Assembly: GCA_021396245.1 (NCBI GenBank) | Contig: WNYE01000079.1 | Span: 124,001-188,000 of the forward strand | Reading direction: 5' to 3' | DNA: 64,000 bases | Origin: Sporothrix humicola | Taxonomy: Eukaryota > Ascomycota > Sordariomycetes > Ophiostomatales > Ophiostomataceae | Shown here: piece after piece, positions 47,822 through 60,941 of the stretch | Numbering within the stretch: the stretch's first letter is position 1 | Layout: every line of letters starts with the position of its first letter | Position numbers and translations under genes: made by a program | The notes under the pieces: model-generated | What the model saw: only the letters and a program-made list of their open reading frames with translations | What the model was told of the DNA's origin: nothing | The model's database searches: none

Positions 47822-50084
47822 TGGCCAATTTTGTCAATTACTGGTGTCTGCAATCTCTTTTGCCGCTGCGGCCAGGCTAAAAATGTGAGCAGTCGATCAC
47901 TGAGAGCAGCAGCAGCCAATAGCAGTGCAGCAACGGGGTCGGTCGAATTGGCAAATGGTGAGGTCGTGGAGGCGGCGGGCTTGGGCGAATGGGTGTGAAT
48001 GGAGTGATGAAAATGCCAAAATCGATGTCGAAATGAAGCTTGAGATCCGGATCGTGAAGATTTTTCAGGCCGGCAATGAGAAATTGAAAAGGGGAAAGAA
48101 CAGGAGCAGGAGACAACGCGGGAAGGAGAGGAGGGCGGAGAACGACAGTCAGATTGCAACTGGGGACAATGCTGGTGCTGGCGACGATCAGGGACGTTTT
48201 GGTAGTTTTGGCAGGCGCGGCCGGCGTGACCACTGTGAAAGGGGCAGTCGACTTTGTTCAGGCACACGGCAATTGCTGTTGCAGCAGGGTTTGCTCTACC
48301 ACAGATGTCAGGCCCAGTGCAGTTTAGCGGCGTTGCAGTCGTCCAGCACCGGCCCATCATTCTGGGAGATTGACAGCCAAAACGGGGCAGGAACCGTCCG
48401 CAATTGCTGCAATTGCTGGGCAAAGAGCAAGCAGGAGCGATCGATGGGATGTGATTTTTGGTCGATGAACCACACAGCTACGAAAGACAAAAGAGGAAAG
48501 AAGAGAGAAGGACTTCATCGAAGGAAACAAAAAGGAGAGGAAGGAGGCAATGGACTTTATGCATTCTGCCAGAGGAAGTGCCAGAGTCTATGCCAGGCAC
48601 TCATTAAGCATTGCCATGGTCCTTGCACCCTGGTCCTAGAAAAGAAAGCATGGTAAGGGGGAGGCGAACAGGAATCCTCGCGCATTCGATATCGTCCGCC
48701 CAGTCCAAGCGCACGACGCCATGGCAGCCATCTCACTGGACAGAATCGGGCGCATTGTCTCGTGGGATTACATCCAATTCCCCAATTCCAGGAACTCCGA
48801 AGGTTGCACGTCACGTGCAGGGATCTTTGGCGATATTGTAGGGTGGTCAGTCACGATCTATTGATTTATCTACGGGCTGACTGCGGAGCAATATCTTTGT
48901 ACACCGTGGCCAGCCTTTATCCTTGGTTCTATTTTGGTTCTTCGTGACATTCTCGGCCGGCATGTCAGTCCCAAGGCCCGAAGTATTGGTTTGTAACTCA
49001 TTAGTTGTGCCAGACGTTGAAAAACGATGGCACTTTTGATGTTCGAAAGACTTCTGTCTAAACAGGCCAGCCCCTAATTAGATCTTTGATAGCTCCTTTT
49101 CTGATCGTATATATACTGTGTAAGGTCGTGAGATAAACTACACCTGGTATGTGCTCAACATGGGTCACGGCGTTGCCGGTATTCTCGTCAAATATATCAG
49201 CAAAAATAGCCTCGTTAATTGACAGCGTTATCAACTCTTGGCCGATATAGATTGGCTTGGGAACATAACTCACCACATGGCAGATGACACACATTTTATA
49301 AGTTGATTATTATGACATCCCAAAGGGATATTGTCTATCTGATGGACTCTTTCTCCCCATTCAGCAATTAAACAGTACACTCCCTCCCGAATTCGATTCA
49401 AGATATTCAATCTACCCATATTCTCAATATGCCATGTACTGGCCGAATGGCATGCAACTAAATCAAGACGAAGAGTTTCTTTTCCATGGCTAGGTAATAG
49501 AAATCTTCCCTGGAGAATAAGACCACACACCACCTTGTCATGAATTCAAAAGTACGACATACCTGTTTCCCAAACGACACATTGGATGAAAACGAGATGA
49601 CAGCCAATATGGGGCGCTCTAGGCCTCCCCCGCAATATCCATCCGCTAATGCAGCCCATCGGCGCCCGAAGCCCAGGTGGCCGGCGCCACAACCATGCTT
49701 GCTACAGCTAGTGCTGCCCACTGTAACTGTTCAGCCTCGGCCCAGTCCTGCCCTAAATTACGTCATATAACGCGTGCGACCACTCTGGAATGCAGCTCCC
49801 CCTCCCGTAATACCAAAATCTAGCCCTTCCTTCGAAGGATCCCTTGGAGCTGTCAAAACGCCCTTTCCTGCTGAGAAAAGGAGTCGACGACAAAACAAAC
49901 CGATTTTTGCTCAATCACAGAGTCAGGCCAACAACTCTAGACTTCGAGTCCTTTGTCCGCCCAGACGCGATGCAAAACGGCCGACGACAGCTTCGACAGC
50001 AACGGTAACACGACACACGTGCACAGCCTCAGCCACGTAAAAATAGACACGAACCAGCTCGACGAAAAGGAAAAAGAAAGGCCC
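47822..50084. other. Intergenic region upstream of ERF4 and of the membrane-protein gene
   Basis: 2.3 kb between divergent genes; it may contain the missing first exon of the ERF4 gene. About 48.0-48.55 kb is purine-rich on the plus strand. A stretch at 49058-49533 (minus strand) has two overlapping open frames of ordinary amino-acid composition and is discussed as a finding. A uORF lies near the right end. Confidence 0.55.
49970..50008 (+). CDS. Upstream ORF of 12 codons
   Basis: ATG at 49970 opens a 12-codon frame (MQNGRRQLRQQR) that stops at TAA, 76 bases before the main ATG at 50085 and in another frame. If the leader includes it, it could dampen or condition translation of the downstream gene. 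Transcript extent is unknown. Confidence 0.35.
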   Translation: MQNGRRQLRQQR

Positions 50085-52220
50085 ATGGTTGTCCGCGAGG
50101 GCACTCCCGACGGCCGGCGGAAGTCTCGGTCCATGGCTGACGCGACGGCAGCGACGACGTCCTCTTCTGCAGCAGCCGGCGGCGGCGGTGGCAACGACGT
50201 TCGAAACGACAGTCGAAGCGGCATTCGATTGCGACGCGGGTCGACGTCCTTTGACGAGCACCGCAACAGCTTCTCGAGCATCGCGTCACTCAACGCGGCG
50301 AACGGCGGCGGCGGCAACATGTACGACCGCGCAAACTCGACCGGCAGCCCAGCAGCCGCGTACCGGCGCCGCAGCTCCAACTTCTCCGACTACAGTCAGG
50401 ACGCACGCGACCTCCTGAATCCCAAGCCGCTCGACAGCTCTAACGATTCGCTAAAGCACGACGAGCCGACGTCCAGCTACGATTCTTTGCCCCTGGCTTT
50501 TGCGCTGCTCCCGGCAGTGGGCGGCCTGCTTTTCCAGGGCGGCGACTCTTTTGTGACCGATCTGATGCTGCTCGGTCTCGGCGGTATCTTTCTCCATTGG
50601 AGTGTGACACAGCCATGGTATGTTCTCGGAGATGGACTGAACAATTGATTTTTTTTTTCCTGTTCATATTGCACATACTGACTGCCGCCCAGGGCCTGGT
50701 ACCATTCATCACAACAGATCCGCATTGAGCACGAACAGAATGCCGAGTATGCGGTCCAGCTCGATTCTGATATGGAAGACGATAGTGACGACCACGACGC
50801 GACTTCGTCACCACTGGAAGATCTCCATGAAGAAGACGAAGAGGAGGACACTGCCGAGAAAGATGGCGACACCGATAAGGACACGGCCAAGAAGCCGAAA
50901 CGGCCAACGCCAGATGAACGGGTGGCGGCCTTCAACAAGAAGCAGCGCGAGAAACGGCGGCAAGATCGCAAGACATACCAGCTCCGGCAAGATAAAGCTC
51001 TCAAAGAGCTATTTCGTCACGAGATGCTGGCTCTGTTGTCTTGCTTTCTAGCCCCCATCATCGGCGCCTATCTTCTGCACGCGCTGCGGAATCAGCTGAC
51101 TCGCCCATCAGAGGGCCTCGTATCCAACTTCAACCTGGCGGTCTTTATTCTCGCCGCCGAAGTGCGTCCTCTCCGTCACTTCTTGCGGCTTGTCCAAGCC
51201 CGTACGCTCCACTTGCAACGTATCGTGCATGCCAACCCGTATCGTGAGGAAGAGGAGCGGTATCGCGAGCGGCGTGAACAGGAGGAGCAGGAGCAGAATC
51301 AGCAGCTAGCCGACCTTCTGCACCGCTTTGAGACCCTCGAACAGCAGACGGCGACAGCAATTGCTGCTGCGAACGCCGCCGCCGCTGCAGCTACGCCCTC
51401 AGCGAAGTCTGCCTCAAACCACCATACCTCTTCCACCACATCTTACTTCCCCTCCTCGCCTCCATCGCCGCCTTCACCCTCGAACGGCTTTGCAGGCACA
51501 CCAGACGACAACAACCGAAGCAGTGGTGGCGGGTCACGAGCCTTGCATCGCAGCCCATCCACTTCAAAACGTGACCGCGACCAGATGATGCGCGATGTTC
51601 GTGCCCAGATGCAGCCCGAACTCGATACGCTGGCTCGAGCTCTGCGCCGGACGCACAAACAGCAGGCACTCCTCGAGGGCCAGGTCGTTGCCAAATTCCG
51701 TACAACCGACCAGCGGCTGACCGATGCCATGTCGCTCGCTTCGGCAGCCGCCAGCACGGGACGCACACCCTTTGGCCGCCGCCGTCGGCTGTCCAATGTA
51801 CCCGGATCGGCCTCCTTGTCTCCAGTTCACTTGGCGGAGACGGTGTGGGATACAATCATTTGGGCATCAGAAGGTATCTTGGAAGTGTTGCTGTTTGTCC
51901 CGCGCCGAGCCATGGTGGCTGCTGCATCTATTGTGACGCTTCCTCTCTGGGCGATGCAGACTACTCTGAGCGCCGTCGGTCTTGGTGGCAGTCACAGTGA
52001 CAGCAATCAGCCTGGTGGAAAAGACGAAAATGCATCTCGTGAAGGCAAAAACGGCCGGTCAGCTGGGGCGTCATCAACATCTTCCACGACCGTCGTCGAT
52101 GGTTCTCTCCGTCTCAGCAAGAATGCCGGGATGGACACCAAGATTGCCCGTGATCAAGACTATGAGTACACACCAATGCCGACATCAAAGTCCAGACAGA
52201 ACCGCTTTGGTCTGTCTTGA
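50085..52220 (+). CDS. Conserved fungal membrane protein of unknown function
   Basis: Two exons, 50085-50617 and 50693-52220, joined over a 75-nt intron that completes a Trp codon (QP-W-AWYHSSQQ), give 686 residues. I do not recognise a named family. Residues 1-130 are disordered (Gly, Ser, Arg). A hydrophobic pair at about 135-173 (LPLAFALLPAVGGLLF and LMLLGLGGIFLHW) is followed by an acidic segment at about 195-235 and a basic stretch. A second pair of hydrophobic segments lies at about 287-335 (MLALLSCFLAPIIGAYLL, FNLAVFILAAEV). An Arg/Glu coiled coil (about 352-390) and a Ser/Pro linker follow. An amphipathic or membrane segment at about 560-605 (EGILEVLLFVPRRAMVAAASIVTLPLW) comes before a polar tail. 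The ATG at 50085 is the first in frame; the frame opens earlier only from a TTG. The layout suggests an organelle or plasma-membrane scaffold, but no function can be assigned. Confidence 0.85.
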
Positions 52221-52803
52221 AGAACTTCTATCATTGCTAGCCATCATAGAGTGGTCCTTTCGGATATATCTTCCGACAGTCTTGGGCTCATGGATTTCTT
52301 TTGTTTAAATTTCTTTTGTCTCTTGTATTGACACCACTGGTCTACATATTTTTGTTTACTTTATATTTCCTCGTTTGCGTTTATATACACCGCATGACCA
52401 TCTCATGCAGCAGCTCCAAGATTTCTTATAACGATAGATATCGAATGCGTTTATCATGTTCCTTTTTTAACCGTACTCGTCCATTGCATGTTCCTTTGAC
52501 ATCTCTCGTGCTGCAATGACTTCTTCTGATTGATGGGATATTGCGCCCATGGACGGCCTCACAAGCTGTTACGTATGCATCGAAATCAAGAGCTGCCTGT
52601 GCGGCTCGCTCGTGGGATTTACCGGGCTTGCAGGATTCACTATTCGTTTCCTTGTTCTTGCTCGTTGTTAGCCATTCTATTCAACCCGTTTCGCCGAAAC
52701 ATAGCCGCCGTGATATATGTCTGAACCTGGCATCACAAAGCTCCAGTTTGTTCTGTCGACATTTGCCGCCAAGCATCGTGTTCAGAAAACGACATCCATC
52801 GTC

Positions 52804-52830
52804 CCGTTTCTTCCGTTTCTTCCGTTTCTT
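52804..52830. repeat. 9-bp tandem repeat CCGTTTCTT
   Basis: Three perfect copies, about 0.6 kb beyond the stop codon of the upstream membrane-protein gene. Confidence 0.8.
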
Positions 52831-55800
52831 CCGTCCCGTGGGCTCGATATGAGAGCAACACGGGAGACTCGGCGAGTTCGCGCTCGCGCATAAAATTGTT
52901 TCCGCTGCATCTCGGTACCTGCTTTTTTCTGGTGTTGTCGTCGTTATTTCGCGTATCTTGCAGTTTGAGCCAAGGAAAATGAGGGTGTGAACAAAGTAAG
53001 ATTGGTTGTGCACACGGGAAGGTATATTGAGGGGAGCAGAAACATGATATATATTTGCTATTGTATACACTCTACTTTCACTCATTTTTCTTCCCGGTCG
53101 ACACTGCCTCAATATAAAACGATTGCTCCCGCTCTTCGAAACAAAATTTGAGCCGAAACCAAACAAATCAAGTCTATACAGGCACAACATATGGGGCGTA
53201 CACAAAAATTACAGAAAGTGGTGCAATATGATATGATACGGCACGTTGTGCCAACAAAACACGGCAGAATCCAGGGAAACAGGGAAAATGTCGAAACAAA
53301 AACACGAGGGAGTACAAGAGAGTACGAAGACAGAAAAAAAGAAGGGTTCCATATAAAGGCACGATATTACACAAGATGCAGCACAATAACCTGGCAGCGT
53401 GGCATTTATATTGTAAGGATAATAACCAGAAAAATGATGAAAACACCCAAACAAAGAGAAACAAGAGATTTTGCAAATAGCTGCATCTTTATCATTTTCC
53501 TTTTTGTTCTTTGCTTCTCTGTTTCTTTTAAAATCGAGTATTTATTTAAAAAAAAATTAAATTAAATTAAAAAGAGGTCAACTTCGATTAAAAAATTATA
53601 CCATGTTTACATTCCATCACTATTCAATAACAAAGCTATAACACGGCCGTTAAATACGAAAAAAAATTATCTACATCACGAAGAAATTAAGTGATCGTTA
53701 ACAATCATAATGACATTTAACAATTTGGGGCGCCGCTCTCGGCTCTTTTTGACACGACAACAGAGTTTATCTACGAACTACATGCAAGGAGAAGTGGTTG
53801 CTCGAGATGCAAGCTCTCAAGCTTAACAGAAGACAAATAAAGATGGCCAGACCGCATGCAAGTTAAATTGAACGATATGAGTATCGAAAAGGCTGGACTC
53901 AAGGGATGGGCAAAGGAAGGGAAGAGAAAATAGAGATGACAAAGGCCCAACCAGCCTCCCAGTCGTTCAAATGCAAGGGCACATGACCTCTACTCTCGGT
54001 TCCTTGATTGTTTATTCTGGACCGTGTAGATCCATTGGCGATGAACGTTTTGCCAAGAGGCAGCTGGTATCTGTGAGAATTCTCGTCGACGTGAAGAACA
54101 CAAGACTCTAATACTTTCATTCTGCGAGACATTCAATGTTGAAATAGGCAGTTGATATACACTGGCCAGATCTTTCTGGTGAATTCTGATGTGCACAATG
54201 AGGACACTTTGCTCCGTGGAAAGATTAGGAAGGGGAGGTCGAGGTACAAGACTTCTGAACCATATGAACACCGCTATTTGGGATGCTCTGCCAAGTATTT
54301 TCATTGAGCATGTAATGCGAATGTGCTCAGCTAGATGCATTTCCAATTGACTGCATGCACGCCTTGCCATCCATCAAATTTCGTGCAAAAGGCCACAGCA
54401 TTAGATATAATGAGAACTCTCGAGGAGGGAATAATAATTCAGATGCTGAAAAGGAGAGTTGAGACACTTGTTCTTGGTGGAACTGTTCTTTGCTGCTCCT
54501 TCTTTGTATCAATATTATTTTCATTTGTTTGTTACCTGCCCCCCTTTTCTATGTAATATTCAAGAGTGCAAAAGTCCCAATCGTCCCCTGTGCCCGACAT
54601 TCAAAGTCCACTTGTCATACCGCACCTCTCAGGAGAATTACAGTAAAGCGGCAAAATAGACGACAAATGCGTAAGGCGTGGAGAGTGGCTGGAATGCTGG
54701 AAATGCATGTCTCACAAAACGTATACTGAAATGGCGATGTGCATCGCAGATATGGCGGGGGAGGCTGCATTCATAATGTGGGTTTTGTATAAGTATGCGA
54801 GTTTATGGGGCATCGAGGAGTATGGGCAAAATAAAATAGACGACAAATATCGCGTGAGACACTCGGGGAAAAGGTAGACAGACCAATGCGAAAAAAGGAA
54901 ACAAAATAGATCCCATTAAACTGAGTTCTCCCCTGGCTGCGGGTGACTCTATTTCTTTTTCTTTCTTTGTTCTTTCTTCCTAACTCAATTCATACTTCAC
55001 CTCACAACACAGAAAGAAAAATAAAGTAAGCTGTAGTGAGAACAAACGACGTCACGACACAGCTCTGCCTCCTCATTTTATTTTCAGGCGCTTCCTGATT
55101 GAGCTTTCAAATTCATGCATTGAAGGGGGTGGCTTGGAGGATCTTTTTGTGGTCTGTTTTGCGCCGGTGCAACCCCCGTACAAATCAAACAGTTGTTCTC
55201 CAAACAGGAGGAACAGTGTGCCCAAGGCTTGAGAACTTTATGCAATAATTGGCGATACGAGCTTTTTGACGAAGCGAAGCGACTGGCTGTCAAAGAGCGA
55301 AAATAATGTGAAAACCAAAATTAAAAAGAGGCTGTTACAGTGACATTGATGATCATGTGATGGGCTGAAAAGCAAACTTTCAACGAGGCGACAGGCCACA
55401 TGCAACTTTACAATACTGTGATCAGGGCGGCCGGGCCATATGCGACTTGAAAGACCTCGCATCTGCCAGTGCCATCTCACGATGCCCGAAGCCAATCTCC
55501 ACTGACGGGTGACTGCAAAACTCAGATGCCAATCGAGATGGCCGTCATTTTGCTACTCCACACAGTCGATTTTCTCTTGCTTGGCCGATATACTTTTTCC
55601 TGGCCTCTCAAGTTCCTCACAGGTTGTCCAAGGTAAAACCAACCCCTGGCCGCCTGAAAAAATCATATTCTTGAGGCGGAGCAGGTTTTATGGAGGGCCT
55701 GGGTCCCCCAGTCACGGCCCCAGATGAGAGGCGTGGACGCCAAAAACCCATGCTCGTCTTTCCGTCTTCCCGGGTGATGATCGGAGAGAAAAACACAACT

Positions 55801-58226
55801 GCGAATAGGGAAAGAGATCAGACAACGAGTGCGTGTGATTGAGAAAAAACGCGAGAAAAGCGACATGGGGGCTTGCCAGGGCAGCATCGTTAGCCGTTCA
55901 GCCCTAAGCCAGGGGGGGAGAGAACGTAAAAAATACACAAAAACAGAGTTTAAGTGGCCTGTTGACCAGCACCCCAGGCCGTTTGAATGTGACGCTGCGC
56001 TGGCAGTGTTGGCAAGCGACAACGTGTGATAAGGACAAAGTGGTGATGAGCAAATGCAGCCACTTTGGCTCATATGTTCTCAACTTGAGAGTGTCTGCCC
56101 AACACACCAACAAAGAGGGGAGACTTGGTGTTCTGGATACTACACTTTTGCGCGTAATCTCTTTGGTTTGAGAGGAAGACGCGTCTTTTTGCCGGCCGCT
56201 CCGGCCAGGATTCTTTTTCTTTTGGCACTGGGCACAAATTTTGCGACGTAGACAGAAACTTGTCCTAGAACAGGCAGTAGTGCCGGTGTTGGAGAGATCG
56301 ATACTGCTCGATGGGCCTCTTCTCGGCGTGCTGGTGAGTTTCATGCAAAGGGAGCGTTGTCCGTGGCCGCAAAGGCTTGTATCGAAATAGGCTTGGCCTG
56401 GAGCGCCGCATCAGCAACCAGCAACACAGACCACCTTTGCCCGTCCTGTAATATTCAATACAAAGGACGGACGATGCTTTTGCTTTTCACCTTGATTGCC
56501 CTTTGCGTCGTTAGTTCTTGCTTCATGTTGGAATGATGTGGACTCGTGCATTCCGAGGTGCTGGCAGCGCCAAGTGACGCCTCCGGCGCGCCACCGTGGC
56601 CGGTGCGTTGTAAGTTGTGTGTCGTGGGCGTTTTTGCAAGTTGTCGGCCGTTTTCTTGCTCGATTCTCGCGTAATCAGTCCCTGTACGACATACTCTTCC
56701 TCTTGTCGCTCCTTCCCTGCCATGTTTTTCTTCGTCTGATGTCGAGGGAAGTCGCGTTGGCGCTTGTGGCCCGATCTAGCCTCTACTAGCTCTAGTGCCA
56801 TCGCTATCTGAAATGAACATCTGCAACTGGCGCCGCTGTTGGCGTCGCGATCGGCCTGCCAAAGTGATGTGCTACTGCACGCTGTTATTACTTTTCGGGC
56901 AGTGGGTGGGGGACATGTCATGGAAGAAGAAAAACAACAAAAAAAAGTCTACAAAAACTCTTCCATCTGGGCAAACCTGGCAGTCTCGGGTGGCCTAGGC
57001 TGACCTGGACAAGACTTGACCTGGCGAAGAACTTTGCAATCATCAAGACGGCACCGAGAAGAACAAGGCAATCGCGATTCGAGATACTTGACATGTCGTC
57101 CAGCGTCCCATTGTTGCGACTTTTCTCCCGAACCTCACCCAAAAACACCCCACTCCAACTGCAAGATCTCCTTCCCAAAAACTGAGTTCGGAGCACGGGT
57201 ACCTGCGACAAAAGCGGGTCCGTCCACCTTTGGTCCAGGAACGCGCCCTCCTTGGGGTTCTTTTTTTTCTTGACTTGTTCTGTCACTTCCATCGCGCGAT
57301 CCCAGTTCCAACCCATTTAGCAGCCGGCCGAGGGGCGTGTGCGAATAACGAGAGAAGAGAGCAATGAAGGCACACAAGAGCACCATGAACGCGCAGTGCA
57401 AACTCTGACTGGTCGTGATGAAGGATCTTGAATTCGGGCACTGGCATCCCCCGTACAAATATTGCAAATGATCCTTTGTCTCCTGCAGTTTATGAGAAGG
57501 AAGGCGGTATTCCATGGCCACCGCTCGTTTGTTCTTTCCTCGATCGCGTTCTCCATTCTCCACTGCACAACCGCTCCTTCCACATCGAGTAAATGGGGTT
57601 CTGTGTCGCATTGTGCCCCTCCACCGGTTCTGTTGCACAAATATGCTTCGTACGGGATGCAACGCAAGGCGTATTACCGTGTACCGGCGCGTGTGGTTCG
57701 TGGCCTTGCACGAAAATACTTGTCGTAATCATGGTGCTCAGTAAGATCGAGCAAACTTGATAAAACCCGTCCTTGTAACATAAAGCCCCAACTCGCCGGC
57801 AAAATGAGGGCCTGGCGCAAAAGGCGTGTGGGACCTTCCACAAGTTACCCACTGAACCACGCCCAGAAACGGGTAAGAAGGCAAAAATACACTGATGAAA
57901 CGAAATTGGCGAGAGAAAAAGAAGGAAGGAGGAAGCAAAGGAAGGAGAAACCGGCGAAAAAGGAGGGAAAATCAATTAAAATGGAAGGCGTGAGCGGCTC
58001 AAGGAAGAAAGAAAAACGCCATCGCGGGAAGGAACAGACGAGGTAGAAACGCTTTCATCCAGTATAACGCCACATAGATAGCAATCACTTACACACGTCA
58101 GTCTCACCACTGAGATGCATTTCTGACGAGCACACACACACACTCAGTACTTGCATTTGAGCTCCTGCATGGCGCATCCAGCTGCCGTGGCCTTCTCAAC
58201 TCCCAGCGTCCATATGGCGGTAGTGC

Positions 58227-58247
58227 CATGCATGTATGCATGCATGC
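58227..58247. repeat. Self-complementary ATGC repeat
   Basis: A short CATG/CATGTATG/CATGCATG run that is nearly its own complement and could fold into a hairpin. A CA microsatellite lies about 90 bases upstream (near 58133-58143). Confidence 0.6.
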
Positions 58248-60941
58248 TGCTGCATCACGCAAGGCAAGAGCGAGAGACCTACCTGCCTCTCAATGCGCAG
58301 CTGCATCAAATATTATTCGTTGGCAGGAAAGAGCATGTCGCCTCGCAGCTTCCGTAGCTAGCGAGAACCCTCATTTGTGCGCAAAACTCTCCGTAGCTCC
58401 TTCTCAATTCGCAGAAGCAGCAGTTTTTACACTCTCTTTCCGTCTTTTTTAAAATAAGTGCTGGGTCTTTCCTTCAGGCTGGACGCAGCCTCTGCATATT
58501 GCATCCTGCCAGTCAACATCTCAGTGTTTCTCCCTTTCTATCATTTTGAGTTTTTCGCCCACTTGTCTCTGCCTCGTCCACCCGCCACGTATCGCCCTTT
58601 GCTCCCACCGTTGAGCTCCCCGCCATGCCCTCGGCCTCTTCTTTTCTTTTTCTAATTCTTCTCTTTTGATCTCATCATCGGCTGCTTGCTTCTTTTGACC
58701 GCCTCTTCCCCTTCCCGCAGCGGTTTTAGCCCCTTGCGTTGTTGCTGTCACTTTTTTGCCGTTCTCCATCCTCTTTGATCTTGAATGTTTTACCTAGACA
58801 CATCACGTCAATTTACTTGCAGGCCGCTCACAATTCTAATGTTGACAGTTCTCGGCGATTGTTAAAGTTGAGTGTCTACGATATTCGTCGATATCCTCGA
58901 CCTTCGAGTCCATTTTGATTTGCGTTTTGTCCGTTTGCGGTGTTGCAACAGTGTGGTGAGTCCGCAAGGCATACCTTTTCCGCGTACTAAGAGCAAGGCC
59001 TGGCCATTTCCCAATTCACACCCCCTCATTGCTTAGTCGCACACCCCAATCGGGACTGCAAGCAGAACAACGTCGAACCCCTGTTCACTTTATCCTTGCT
59101 CATCTCCCGACTTGCACGTCCTCGCGTCCTTTTTTTGTGCACAGCCTTTTCATCTTGCAATTCAAGCGGTCTTGTTATGGGCCTGAACTTTTTTCTTTTC
59201 TTTTTCTGCTCTTTTTTTTTCCAGGTCACCTCCCTTCCAATCGAAGCATGACGCCTGGCAAAAGATGGAGCAATGGAGCACCAGTCCACGAGTCCACGTT
59301 CTCCCCGTTCTCCCTCCCTTCTTATTTCCATGCTTTTGCGTGTCTCGAGGGAGAGATACCCATGAATTCAGGTGTGACCTTCTGGCCGGTTTAATAGTCC
59401 AGTCATTGCCCTTATTTTGCTGTCTTGTCGTCATGTCAAAGACAATATAACATAACAAGGGAGGCCAAGAACATGATTTGGCCGGTTCAAACAGCGTATC
59501 AGCTTCAAGCAATATTGGCACACTTACATGATGCCAGTCTTCCCGCTCACAGCGAAGATCGCACACTTACACCACCCTCTTCACGCGTGGTGGCCCCGTT
59601 CATTCACCTAGATTGTCATATTCCGTGACAATAGAATCCGATCCCTGTGGAACGCGGGCCTGCTTTATTGTTCAAAACCGCTTTTCTTTACCTTGTTTGT
59701 TCCAACACCCCATGCCTGATGCTATTTTTCGGCTGCCGTCCGAAATGCCACACCTGCTACACCCTCCGTATGCCCTTTCCCAACTGTCTTTTCTCATACG
59801 TCTTCCTTGTCTTTCGAATGAGAATAGCCCGAGCTTTGGACAGTTTCGTCCCGGGTTCGTTCCCAAACAATACCATCCCGTTCGCCTCGATCATTGCGCT
59901 GGAGAAGACCCTTCTTATGGCGGTTTGATCTGCCCTCGCCGTGTTCTTTAAACATTTATTTTCTTTTTTTACCCTCTCCATTCTCCTTAAACCGACTCCT
60001 TATTTCCTTCTGGCTTGCCTAATAAATGCAAGTACTGCAACTAAAGAAAGAACGGTCTTAACTACTGGTTACTGAACCCTGGCACCCTTTTCAGCTTTAT
60101 GCTCCTAGCACTTCTGTCACTTTTTTCGTTCTTTTTTCTTGTTTCTTTTCTTTTTTCTCCTCTTTGGTCTCTTTTTTCTCTCTAACACGCCCCCGGTTAC
60201 CCACTCAGCCCTCTTCCAACTCGCATATCTAATTAGACCGCGGCCCTCTTGGTGGCAGCCCCCCTCTGCCCCCGGTCTTCACCTCTTGACCTACGACGTA
60301 TTACACACTCATTTTCTCTTTTTCTTGCTCTGTCTTCTTTTTTTCTCTTCTCAGTCGTCGTCCTTCTTCTCACTCCTCCCAGTCCCCTCATCCCTACTTC
60401 CCTTCCGCATGTAACCTTGCCCCTACGAGCATTCAATCCAACCCCGTGGGATGGCCTGGCCTTGCTAGCACACGTTGACCAGAGTTGAGACCAAACCTTT
60501 ACCGTCTAGCCTTTTTTATTATCTTGCTTTTTTCCTCTTGTCATATTGTGCCCAGTTATTACCTACACCCTCCCCCGTCTTCCTTTCTGGAGGATGCTTA
60601 ATAGATTTTTCTCTCTTTCTTTCTTTTGAGATTCACTTCCCCTCCTTGTTTAGACACGCTTCAACATCGGTCCTGGGAATCAAGCTCGGATACCCACGAG
60701 TACGACGACATATCACCGACCATATTCTTACTCGCACTCGCTGGCGCCTTCATTGACTCGAATCTAGCTGAGCTCACCGACGAACAACTTCTCTCACAAC
60801 CATCCGGCCATTAGCGAGAACCGACCTGTCGACCTGGAGTAACATATCGCGACGCAGCACGCAGCGGCAGCTGCTGCCTCTCTCTTTGCCGTCCAACTCA
60901 CCCGTCTCTCTTTCATCGCCTGCCATAGCGGACTCGCAAAC

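Larger units (their letters stand above)
52221..60941. other. 8.7-kb gene desert
   Basis: No supportable gene. The right-hand 2.5 kb (about 58.4-60.9 kb) is strongly pyrimidine-rich on the plus strand, consistent with a long promoter and leader of the gene at 60942. AT-rich DNA lies at about 53500-53720, including an ATTAA pentamer run near 53555-53570. Purine-rich patches occur at about 53.2-53.5, 55.75-55.95 and 57.85-58.05 kb. Short open frames are present but show no domains; two overlapping minus-strand frames near 53.9-54.4 kb might be a decayed gene. I found no tRNA or rRNA. Confidence 0.55.

Noticed and set aside
47101..48423. 440-codon minus-strand frame overlapping ERF4 in another frame
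   Set aside because: The Erf4 domain lies in the other frame; this one is Ser/Pro/Arg-rich and ends at 47101 without any domain. Part of it upstream of 47821 could still hold the missing first exon.
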